Shown in pieces: positions 8,096-15,142 of a stretch of 20,220 nucleotides of DNA; position 1 is the first letter of the stretch; each line of letters begins with the position of its first letter. Made by a program: the position numbers and the translations under genes. The notes under the pieces are model-generated. The model ran no database searches. It saw nothing but the letters and a program-made list of their open reading frames with translations, and had not been told where the DNA came from. This stretch comes from IH12 sp041987265 (GTDB taxonomy: Bacteria; Pseudomonadota; Alphaproteobacteria; Caulobacterales; Hyphomonadaceae), in the NCBI GenBank assembly GCA_041987265.1, contig JBHIWT010000045.1, forward strand, positions 1-20,220. The letters run 5' to 3'.

Positions 8096-8350
8096 TCAGG
8101 CGGAACCTGCGAAATAGTCTTCCACGGGCGCAGCGCGGGTAATGTTGACCTGCACCCGATCGCCCTCGATCACCAGATCACCCTTGGCGATGGGGTGATT
8201 GTTGGCGAGAATCCAGACTTCGTCATGTTCCTGAGTATCAAGCTGAATCACCGCCCCCCTGCCCATTCGCAACAATTGCTGCATAGGCATATTCGACCGG
8301 CCCAGAAGGACGGTGATCTGGACCTCGACTGCGCCGAGCTGGGAATCCAC
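8096..8350 (-). CDS. FliN/FliM-family (SpoA domain) flagellar motor switch protein, short
   Basis: A protein of about 84 residues that is essentially one SpoA/SpoIIIAE-like surface domain: VEVQITVLLGRSNMPMQQLL, then GAVIQLD, then ANNHPIAKGDLVIEGDRVQV. These match the C-terminal domain of FliN, which forms the lower C-ring of the flagellar motor and binds CheY-P/FliH. The longest frame starts with GTG at 8359, but its GGAG overlaps that codon. The GTG at 8350 has the same GGAG 8 bases upstream and is the better start. It lacks the N-terminal extension of most FliN proteins and no other flagellar gene is near, so it is either a relocated fliN or a paralogue. It diverges from lipB with 67 bases between starts. 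Confidence 0.8.
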   Translation of the reverse strand: MDSQLGAVEVQITVLLGRSNMPMQQLLRMGRGAVIQLDTQEHDEVWILANNHPIAKGDLVIEGDRVQVNITRAAPVEDYFAGSA

Positions 8351-8417
8351 GAAAGACACTCCAAATACGCACTACAGCCCTGCATAATGGGGCAATTCGC
8401 CTTGCCTGAGAGTTAAG

Positions 8418-9095
8418 ATGCCGACCCAATGGATCATCCAGCCCGGGCTGACGCCCTATGACGCCGCCGTTGACGTCATGGAGGCCCGCGCCACGGCGAT
8501 CGCAGGGGGGCTGGAGGATGAGTTGGTGTGGCTGGTGGAGCACCCTCCCCTCTATACCAAAGGCGCAAGCGCGAAGGATGGCGACGTTCTCGACCCGAAT
8601 CGCTTCCCGGTCTTCGAAACGACCCGTGGCGGGCAAGTGACCTATCATGGCCCCGGTCAACGCGTGGCTTATGTGATGTTGGACCTGACCCGGCGTGGGC
8701 GCGATGTGCGCGCCTTTGTCTGCAAGCTCGAGCAGTGGGTGATCGACACTTTGGGCGAGTTCAACATCAAGGGCGAGCGGCGGGATGGCCGCGTCGGCGT
8801 CTGGGTCGATCGCACACACCCCGGAGGAGAAACGCGAGAAGACAAGATCGCGGCCATCGGTGTCCGCCTTAGGCGTTGGGTTTCATTTCACGGGATCAGC
8901 CTCAATGTGGATCCCGATCTCGCCCATTTCGACGGCATTACTCCATGCGGGGTCACCGATAAGCGCTATGGCGTCACCAGCCTGGAAGACTTGGGCTGGC
9001 CGGTTCCCATGTCTGAAGTCGATGTCGCTATGAAGAAGATGTTCGTGCGTGGGTTCGGGGGAGTGGAACCCGCAGCACCGCTGGAGATCGGCTAA
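8418..9095 (+). CDS. lipB: Lipoyl(octanoyl) transferase LipB
   Basis: LipB moves octanoyl from acyl-carrier protein to the lipoyl domains of 2-oxoacid dehydrogenases and GcvH, the first step of endogenous lipoate synthesis in the cytoplasm. The 225-residue protein, normal for the family, has the signature RGGQVTYHGPGQ (70-81), the catalytic Lys143 in EDKIAAIGVR and the catalytic Cys177 in GITPCGV. The ATG at 8418 follows TGAGAG by about 5 bases. A short insert-like stretch RTHPGGETRED (132-142) precedes the Lys region. LipA is not adjacent. The stop is nine bases from the stop of the convergent acyltransferase gene. Confidence 0.97.
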   Translation: MPTQWIIQPGLTPYDAAVDVMEARATAIAGGLEDELVWLVEHPPLYTKGASAKDGDVLDPNRFPVFETTRGGQVTYHGPGQRVAYVMLDLTRRGRDVRAFVCKLEQWVIDTLGEFNIKGERRDGRVGVWVDRTHPGGETREDKIAAIGVRLRRWVSFHGISLNVDPDLAHFDGITPCGVTDKRYGVTSLEDLGWPVPMSEVDVAMKKMFVRGFGGVEPAAPLEIG

Positions 9096-9104
9096 GCCCT
9101 GATC

Positions 9105-10382
9105 CTATCCGCCCGCCTTGGGAACAGCGGCGCCGGACCTTGAACCGTCCTTCGCCCGTTCTTCCTTGGCCGCTTTCGGCTGGGCTCCGCGCGGGTGAGG
9201 ACGCAGCCCAAACGCCAGTCTGACCGGCGGAAACGGTCGAATAAGGAAATGGTGGATCGCCAGCGGCAGCGCGAGTGCGGCGCAGAAGATCACGAAGAAT
9301 TCGAGCGCCAGCGGCAGGTGAATGTCAAGCAGGCGATCCGCCACCAGAACGATAACGGTCTGGTGCAATAGGTACACGGGCAGGATCGCATCGTTGAAAT
9401 AGTGGAGCGCCGGAGACGGCTTGGTCAGCCAGCGCGCGCCAGCAGCAAGGATCGAAAAGATCATGACGCCAGAGTAGAGGCCTGGCGCGCCAAGCATGAT
9501 GTAGATCCAGTTTGGCCCCTCACCCAGATCATACTGGATGCGCTGGGCAGTCGCGATGAGCGTCGTGATCAGAAGAATCGGCGCAGCAAGCCACAGCATG
9601 TAGCGAACATCCTGCAGGCGCTGCCAGAACGAGTCCGACTTGGCTACGAACAGGCCGATCAGAAAGATCGGGAAAAACCGCATCGCGTCCATCAGGTCGC
9701 GGATCGTACTCTCTTGCCAGCCAAGGCGCAGCAGCATGCCGTGGTCCGAGAACATGTAGGTGATCGAAACTGTAAGAAGGAGAACAGCGATCGGCGCGAC
9801 ACCCACGGCCCGTTCTATCCGCGTGAATACAGGTCGTGCGAAATTCCAGACAATCGCTGCGGCGAGCGCAAAGCTGAAGAGATACGGCAGGAACCATGAC
9901 GGACCGAAGTCCGGTAGCCACACGCCGAACATCTGGTTATAGGCGCGCCATTTGGTCGACAGGAACTCGAGATAGGACATCTCGGGCATACCGAGATTGT
10001 CGAGGCGCACGTAATTCATCGGTGGAATGATCAGAATGATCGAGACGATGAACGGCAGGATCAGTCGATGAAGACGATTGGTCGCGAAGTCAGCAAAATC
10101 GAACTTGGTCAGTAAAAACCGTGTCGCGACCCCACCGATCAGGAAGATCAGGCTCATCCGCCACGGAGCCATCACCATTACAGCGATATCGCCCCATTCC
10201 CCGCCGTGCGAACTCTGCATCCGCCAGCCGTTTTTGTAGAGGAAGCTGGTGTGGGTGACGATCAGCAGGAACATCGCGATGATGCGAAGCCAGTCGATAT
10301 CTGTGCGACGAGCGCTGAGGGATGGAGCTACACTGGGAACGTGGGAGGACTTCTGCTTTACTGGTCGGCTGTCAGTAGCCAT
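9105..10382 (-). CDS. Acyltransferase 3 family membrane protein (OpgC/MdoC-like)
   Basis: About 425 residues with many hydrophobic helices (roughly ten) in the acyltransferase-3 fold. The first helix carries RRTDIDWLRIIAMFLLIVTH, with the family's conserved Arg/Asp...Arg and His pattern; later NDAILPVYLLHQTVIVLVA matches the typical C-terminal signature of this family. Members O-acylate extracytoplasmic sugars (OpgC succinylates periplasmic glucans, others acetylate O-antigen or exopolysaccharide). The substrate here is unknown. The C-terminal ~35 residues are cytoplasmic-looking, Lys/Arg/Ala-rich. The frame opens at ATG 10403, but ATG 10382 (MATDSRPVKQK) has AGGGA about 8 bases upstream and is preferred. 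No polysaccharide gene is nearby to name a target. Confidence 0.85.
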   Translation of the reverse strand: MATDSRPVKQKSSHVPSVAPSLSARRTDIDWLRIIAMFLLIVTHTSFLYKNGWRMQSSHGGEWGDIAVMVMAPWRMSLIFLIGGVATRFLLTKFDFADFATNRLHRLILPFIVSIILIIPPMNYVRLDNLGMPEMSYLEFLSTKWRAYNQMFGVWLPDFGPSWFLPYLFSFALAAAIVWNFARPVFTRIERAVGVAPIAVLLLTVSITYMFSDHGMLLRLGWQESTIRDLMDAMRFFPIFLIGLFVAKSDSFWQRLQDVRYMLWLAAPILLITTLIATAQRIQYDLGEGPNWIYIMLGAPGLYSGVMIFSILAAGARWLTKPSPALHYFNDAILPVYLLHQTVIVLVADRLLDIHLPLALEFFVIFCAALALPLAIHHFLIRPFPPVRLAFGLRPHPRGAQPKAAKEERAKDGSRSGAAVPKAGG

Positions 10383-10746
10383 GACAGGTCCCTGGCTCGG
10401 CATGCCGGCACGCAGGCGACCCTACGCAATACCCGCACTAGCTGTTCTTTGAGCAGGCACGCTGCTCGACGGAAGTCGCCCAAATCATGCGAACTGTTTG
10501 CCATCCCACCCGGAAGAACCGGAGAGCGGCCAGACGCAACAAGCGAATGATCGTTACAGTGGAGCAACCTAACGGCTACGCAGCAACCGCGACACGAGAT
10601 TCACCTCATTGGGGTACGCGGACGATTTTCGCGCACGCGTGACAGACCACGTGAGGCAAGCCACTCACCGACTGCACGAACCCCTGCGTAAAGCGACACA
10701 ACGGCGCCAGCCATGCCAGGCACGCGTCGCGTTCATTGCGGGGCGC
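10383..10746. other. Gap without a convincing gene
   Basis: This stretch holds the upstream region of the acyltransferase gene and the downstream region of the metallo-hydrolase gene. Short open frames exist but lack ribosome binding sites and protein-like composition. A small hairpin (GAGCAG, 5-base loop, CTGCTC) lies at 10451-10467, with no T tract. I see no recognisable RNA gene. Confidence 0.5.
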
Positions 10747-11844
10747 CTATGGCCGCGGAAGCAGTTCAGACTGAAACACTTCGCCTGAACCCTCAGGCAG
10801 ATCGATACGGAATCCGTCGTAACCGGCGACCCATTGATCGGCCGGACGCACGTCGTTGACGCCAGCGAAGTAGAGCGGGCTGGAGACCTGCGCGGATGGG
10901 ATGTGGTGGGTGAAGACCAGCAGGCTCACGCCGGCGGCGTTGGCCATCTCCGCGGCTTCGACCGGGCTGGCGTGATAATCGGGAATGTCGCTGAGAATTT
11001 TGGCGGCGCGCGGATTGTTCTGCGCCTGCGCTTGTCGCGCGCCGAGCGCGATCAAGTTGTTGGCGATGGACTCCGAAACGAGGACGTCAGCGCCTTGCGC
11101 GTTCTCAACGATGTTTTCGGACATGGCCAGATCGCCGGATATGACGACCGAGCGGCCCTTCCAGTCGAAGCGGTAACCCACGGCGGGGCGGACCGGATCG
11201 TGGTCGACCTCAAACGCCGTGACGGTGAGGTCGCCATCGCTAAGGACGACTTCTTCTTCCGTCAGCTCTCCCTGGAAGCTCGCGCCGAACGGCTTGGCGA
11301 TCATCGGCGAGGCGGCAAGGTCGATGATGCCGTCGCCATGGTGAGCAAAGCGCAACTGAGCATCATCTTCAAACGCCATGTTGAAGCCATCGACAATCCG
11401 CGTAACGCCCTGCGGGCCGTAAACGGGAAGCATCGACCGGCGGCCGGCGACCATCGTCTGCATGCGGAACTGGCCGAGCGCGCCGATATGATCTGAGTGG
11501 AAATGGGTAAGAAACACGCCCGCGATCCTTTCGCCGGGAAATCCCATACGCGCGATCGGTTCCCAGCTCTCCGGGCCGGTGTCGATGACGTAGGCCTTAT
11601 CGCCCGCAACGACGATGGTGCAGGCGTTGGCGCGATCAGGATCAGGCAGTGGTGAGGAGGTGCCACACAGGATGACGCGCAGCGCCTTGCCGTCAAACAC
11701 TTCGGCCATAGCGGCGCTGAGCGGCGCTTGAGGGAGTTGTTCGACCGTGGGGGAGGCTGGAGCGGTGGTCGCGGGTGGCTGAGCCTGTGTCGCACAACCT
11801 GCAAGAGCGATAGAAGCAGCGACCGCAGCGACAGTCCTGACCAT
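10747..11844 (-). CDS. Metallo-beta-lactamase-fold hydrolase, predicted lipoprotein
   Basis: About 365 residues. The start chosen, ATG 11844, has GGAG 7 bases upstream and gives a clear lipoprotein signal: MVRTVAAVAASIALAGC, lipobox LAGC with Cys17. The longest frame (to 11934) would bury that signal behind 30 residues. The MBL zinc motif THFHSDH supplies H104, H106, D108 and H109; further likely ligand positions are in SGDLAMSENIV and FTHHIPSAQ near the C-terminus. The pattern RVILCGTSSPLPDPDRANAC and the HHIP ending resemble the RNase Z/arylsulfatase-like branch. Because it is secreted and lipidated it is not a tRNA-processing enzyme; it is more likely a periplasmic esterase or sulfatase-type hydrolase. 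The substrate is unknown. It lies 131 bases downstream of pccA on the same strand. Confidence 0.87.
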   Translation of the reverse strand: MVRTVAAVAASIALAGCATQAQPPATTAPASPTVEQLPQAPLSAAMAEVFDGKALRVILCGTSSPLPDPDRANACTIVVAGDKAYVIDTGPESWEPIARMGFPGERIAGVFLTHFHSDHIGALGQFRMQTMVAGRRSMLPVYGPQGVTRIVDGFNMAFEDDAQLRFAHHGDGIIDLAASPMIAKPFGASFQGELTEEEVVLSDGDLTVTAFEVDHDPVRPAVGYRFDWKGRSVVISGDLAMSENIVENAQGADVLVSESIANNLIALGARQAQAQNNPRAAKILSDIPDYHASPVEAAEMANAAGVSLLVFTHHIPSAQVSSPLYFAGVNDVRPADQWVAGYDGFRIDLPEGSGEVFQSELLPRP

Positions 11845-11975
11845 GGCTAGCTCCAACTTCCCCAATCCCAACTCACTCTCCCTATACGGAGAAACACCGT
11901 GTTTGATCAGCCCAACATAACGCCTCCATCCCAAAGAGGCAGGATGGGCAGAAACGCGCTCAGCCGGACGAACGG

Positions 11976-13976
11976 CTAAGCAAACTCCACCAGCACCTCG
12001 TCGGCCGCAACGGAATCCCCTGCGCCGACATTGACCTTGGCGACGACGCCGTCGGCTTCGGCGCGGATGATGTTCTGCATCTTCATGGCTTCGACGATGC
12101 AGACGGCTTCGCCGGATTTGACTTCCTGACCGACCGCGACGTCAACAGAAACCATCAGGCCAGGCATCGGGCTCATGATCAGCTTGGACGTGTCCGGCTT
12201 CTCCTTCTCTGGCAAGCGGGCATGGAGCTCGGCGGTAGCCGGGGTGCAGATGATGACCCGCGCCGTGGCGCCGAGACGCTCGACAATGAACCCCTCATCA
12301 GTGGCTTTGAGCGTAAGCGCGAAGTCGCCCTTGTCGAACGTTCCTTCCATCAATCCCGAGCCGGGCGTCCAGTCAGTCTTGATGTGCAGGGTCTTGCCCG
12401 CATCGTCAAAATGGACGTCAGCGCCGCCATCACCCAGCTCAAGCTTGATTGCAATCGCCTTACCGGAAATCAAAGCGACCCACTGGGTGCGTGGCGGGCG
12501 AATTGGCTCAGCGCGACCGGAAATGCCGGACACGCGCCGGGCCTGAACGCCATGCGCAAACGCGGCTGCGGCGACCATGAGGCGCTCGTCCTTCTCGGAC
12601 ATATCGGCGCCTGCAAAGCCATCCGGGAATTCTTCCTTGATGTAGTTGGTGGTGATCTTGCCGGAGCGAAAGCGCTTCTGGTTCAAGACGGCGGCGAGGA
12701 AGGGCGAGTTGTCCTGGATGCCTTCCACTTCAAGACGTTCGAGCGCCTTGACGTGGGTGTCGATGGCGGCGTCGCGATCCTTTCCGTGCGTGATCAGCTT
12801 GGCGATCATCGGATCGTAGAACATCGAGATTTCATCGCCCTCGCGCACGCCGGTGTCGATGCGGACCTCGCCCTTATCGAGCTTGCCTTCGGCCGGGAAA
12901 CGCATGCGGCGCAGGCGGCCGATGGAGGGCAGGAAGTTGCGGTAGGGGTCTTCGGCGTAGATGCGGGTCTCCACCGCCCAGCCGTCGATGCCGATGTCCT
13001 TCTGCTTGAGCTTGAGCTTTTCACCGTAGGCTACGAGCAGCATCTGTTCGACGAGGTCGACGCCGGTGGTCATTTCGGTGACCGGGTGTTCGACCTGCAG
13101 ACGGGTGTTCATTTCCAGGAAATAGAAATTGCGGTCGCCGTCGACGATAAACTCGACCGTGCCGGCGCTGTCATAATCCACAGCCTTGGCCAGCGCGATC
13201 GACTGCGCGCCCATGGCCTCGCGAGTCTTCGCATCAAGGAATGGCGACGGCGCCTCTTCAACGACCTTCTGGTTGCGGCGCTGAATCGAGCATTCGCGTT
13301 CGTTGAGATAGATGCAGTTGCCGTGCTTGTCGCCGAGGACCTGGATCTCGATGTGGCGCGGCTGGTCGACGAACTTCTCGATGAAGATACGGTCGTCGCC
13401 GAACGAGGCGATGGCCTCGGCCTTGGCGCCATCAAAACCCTCCTCGGCCTCCTTGTCGTTCCAGGCGATGCGCATCCCCTTGCCGCCGCCGCCCGCGGAC
13501 GCCTTGATCATGACAGGATAGCCAATCGACTTGGAGATCTTCACTGCTTCCTTGGCGTCCTCGATCAGGTCCATATGACCCGGGACGGTGTTGACGCCGG
13601 CTTCGGCGGCAAACTTCTTTGAGGTGATCTTGTCGCCCATCGCCTCGATCGCCTTGGGATTGGGACCGATGAAAACGATCTTTTCCTTCGCGAGGCGTTT
13701 GGCGAATTCGGGGTTCTCCGAAAGAAATCCGAAGCCCGGATGTACAGCCTCCGCGCCAGTCTCACGAACAGCGGCAATGATCTTATCCTGGACCAGATAG
13801 CTTTCGGCGGCGGGCGATCCGCCTATGAACACGGCCTCATCGGCCATTTCCACGGCCATCGAGCCAGCATCGGCCTCCGAATAGACAACGACGGTCTTCA
13901 CTCCCAAGCGCTTGCAGGTGCGGATCACCCGGCATGCGATTTCGCCACGGTTGGCGATCAAAATCTTGGAGAACAT
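11976..13976 (-). CDS. pccA: Propionyl-CoA carboxylase, biotin-carboxylase/BCCP alpha subunit
   Basis: About 666 residues. The N-terminal biotin carboxylase half (~1-450) begins FSKILIANRGEIACRVIRTC, has the ATP-grasp loop SAGGGGKGMRI, the motif EMNTRLQVEHPVTE, and RIYAEDPYRNFLPSIGRL, which I associate with PccA. A PCC-type BT linker follows, then the biotinyl domain with EAMKMQN: the biotinylated Lys is 34 residues from the C-terminus, as usual. The enzyme carboxylates propionyl-CoA to methylmalonyl-CoA together with PccB, in odd-chain fatty acid, Val, Ile and Met catabolism. No pccB or mutase is in the window. The frame can begin with TTG at 13979, but the adjacent ATG 13976 is the normal start; its ribosome binding site (GGGG) is weak. 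An MccA or other acyl-CoA carboxylase role is possible but less likely. Confidence 0.92.
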   Translation of the reverse strand: MFSKILIANRGEIACRVIRTCKRLGVKTVVVYSEADAGSMAVEMADEAVFIGGSPAAESYLVQDKIIAAVRETGAEAVHPGFGFLSENPEFAKRLAKEKIVFIGPNPKAIEAMGDKITSKKFAAEAGVNTVPGHMDLIEDAKEAVKISKSIGYPVMIKASAGGGGKGMRIAWNDKEAEEGFDGAKAEAIASFGDDRIFIEKFVDQPRHIEIQVLGDKHGNCIYLNERECSIQRRNQKVVEEAPSPFLDAKTREAMGAQSIALAKAVDYDSAGTVEFIVDGDRNFYFLEMNTRLQVEHPVTEMTTGVDLVEQMLLVAYGEKLKLKQKDIGIDGWAVETRIYAEDPYRNFLPSIGRLRRMRFPAEGKLDKGEVRIDTGVREGDEISMFYDPMIAKLITHGKDRDAAIDTHVKALERLEVEGIQDNSPFLAAVLNQKRFRSGKITTNYIKEEFPDGFAGADMSEKDERLMVAAAAFAHGVQARRVSGISGRAEPIRPPRTQWVALISGKAIAIKLELGDGGADVHFDDAGKTLHIKTDWTPGSGLMEGTFDKGDFALTLKATDEGFIVERLGATARVIICTPATAELHARLPEKEKPDTSKLIMSPMPGLMVSVDVAVGQEVKSGEAVCIVEAMKMQNIIRAEADGVVAKVNVGAGDSVAADEVLVEFA

Positions 13977-14037
13977 CAACGACCCCGGACAGCCCTACTG
14001 AAAATGTGACGGCAAACTGACGATTGGCGGGCCAAGG

Positions 14038-14517
14038 TCAAGGCCCTTCGCGCCGGTGTGGATCGCTCGAACGGCTTCGTCCGTCGAGGCGGGCTTCCAG
14101 AAGCCCCATTTTGGCGGTGACGGTAACCATGAACGCGGTCGACCAGCCGATAAGCAGGAATCCGTGTGCGCCTTCGGTCGCAGCTAACAAGCGCCATTTG
14201 TCAGGCAGGACGAGGTCCCCGAAGCCGACCGTTGAGAAGGTCGAAGCAGAGAAATAGACTGCGTCCATCAGGTTCCCGTCAAACAGGCCCAGCCAGAGAT
14301 AGAGCCCGGCGAACATCCAGATTTCCAGGGTGTGAAGGCCCGCGATGGAGACCACCACCAGCACGATGATGACGGCGCTGTGGATCGCCCGTTCGTGATT
14401 GAGGCGTCCAACGAAGGTTGATCGCATCAAAGCGATCAGGGCCGAAAGGCCCAGGAAGTGAACCAGAATGGTCGACAGCACCATTGCCGTCGCCGCGACC
14501 AGGTTATCGACCAGCAT
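14038..14517 (-). CDS. Small potassium channel family protein (two-pore-helix Ion_trans_2 type)
   Basis: A 159-residue membrane protein with the K+ selectivity filter STVGFGD (T96-D101), preceded by a pore helix (AVYFSASTF) and followed by a last helix LLIGWSTAFMVTV. Two or three further hydrophobic helices precede the pore (about 5-30 and 47-80). It has no RCK, cNMP or other regulatory domain; the tail after the last helix is short and basic (RLDGRSRSSDPHRREG). Presumably it assembles as a tetramer in the inner membrane. The ATG at 14517 follows AAAGGG by about 9 bases. pccA begins 61 bases downstream on the same strand. Its ion and gating are inferred from the filter only. Confidence 0.85.
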   Translation of the reverse strand: MLVDNLVAATAMVLSTILVHFLGLSALIALMRSTFVGRLNHERAIHSAVIIVLVVVSIAGLHTLEIWMFAGLYLWLGLFDGNLMDAVYFSASTFSTVGFGDLVLPDKWRLLAATEGAHGFLLIGWSTAFMVTVTAKMGLLEARLDGRSRSSDPHRREGP

Positions 14518-14637
14518 GTCCGAAGCCCTTTCCGTTCCGGCCTCGCCACGAGGATGCCGAGACCAGCATTAGCAAGTCATTAACCACCGTAATCGGAAGT
14601 TCATCGGCCAGACGAGACCCCACGGGAGGGATTCGCG

Positions 14638-15063
14638 ATGATGTTCTTCGGATTGCATAGCTGGCGCGGATATTCGGGCCAGCGTTACCTGTTCAAGACA
14701 GTACTGACCAAGCATGGCCTGCCCGACGATAGCGGCGGGATCTACATCTTCGTGCGCCGGCGCTGGGCCTTTTTTCTGGAGCCGCTTTACGTCGGCAAGG
14801 CCGCCAACCTGAAAGACCGCCTGCTGGGCCATGAAAAATGGGGCTCGGCTTGGTGGGTGCACGGGGCGACAGAACAGCACGTGAAAGAAATCAAGTCCGA
14901 GGCGGAACGTCGGGTCGTCGAAGAAGATCTGATCCGGGCCCTACGCCCAAAAATGAACGACATCCACATTCCCCGAAGCGCGACGGATGCACCGAACGAG
15001 GAGAGCCTCCAGCAAGTTTGGAACTGGACAAAGAAGTTCAAGCGCAGAAGCGCGCAGGCCTGA
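14638..15063 (+). CDS. GIY-YIG nuclease superfamily protein
   Basis: A 141-residue single-domain protein. The GIY-YIG fold is visible as GGIYIFV (G34-Y36), then LYVGKA (Y51-V52-G53, the YIG element), the conserved Arg61 in NLKDRLLGHEKW, and the metal-binding Glu within VVEEDLIRALRPKMN (E95/E96), ending with the P-x-x-N typical of the family. All catalytic elements look intact. An unusually long N-terminal segment (~32 residues) precedes GIY, and an extra tryptophan-rich stretch WGSAWWVH follows the Arg helix. GGGAGG lies about 8 bases upstream of ATG 14638; ATG 14641 is the next codon. The gene stands alone, with no transposase or intron, so a free-standing DNA-processing or host-domesticated enzyme is more likely than a homing endonuclease. 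Target unknown. Confidence 0.82.
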   Translation: MMFFGLHSWRGYSGQRYLFKTVLTKHGLPDDSGGIYIFVRRRWAFFLEPLYVGKAANLKDRLLGHEKWGSAWWVHGATEQHVKEIKSEAERRVVEEDLIRALRPKMNDIHIPRSATDAPNEESLQQVWNWTKKFKRRSAQA

Positions 15064-15104
15064 CCTCGGCATTGCTCTAATTCAAAACTGAAACCCAGGA
15101 CCAT

Positions 15105-15136
15105 CAGGGCCGTCATGCGACGGCCCTGAATTGTTT
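15105..15136 (+). terminator. Rho-independent terminator after the GIY-YIG gene
   Basis: CAGGGCCGTC and GACGGCCCTG form a perfect 10-bp stem with an ATGC loop, followed by AATTGTTT. It lies 41 bases after the GIY-YIG stop. Outer bases GACCAT (15099-15104) and ATGGTC (15137-15142) are also complementary. On the minus strand the hairpin could also stop transcription of the convergent MFS gene, but the tail there is poor in T. Confidence 0.8.
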
Positions 15137-15142
15137 ATGGTC

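Noticed and set aside
10451..10467. GAGCAG/CTGCTC hairpin in the 364-base gap as part of a small RNA
   Set aside because: There is no promoter, T tract or known RNA signature around it.
10834..11496. Open frame antisense to the MBL-fold gene
   Set aside because: It overlaps the zinc-motif region of a clear gene and shows no motif of its own.
11922..11940. GCCTC/GAGGC hairpin after pccA as a terminator
   Set aside because: A 5-bp stem with a 9-base loop and no T tract on the minus strand is too weak to call.
12222..13622. Long open frame (466 residues) antisense to pccA
   Set aside because: High-GC coding sequence commonly leaves the opposite strand open. The pccA frame has unmistakable biotin carboxylase motifs; the antisense product has no recognisable domain.
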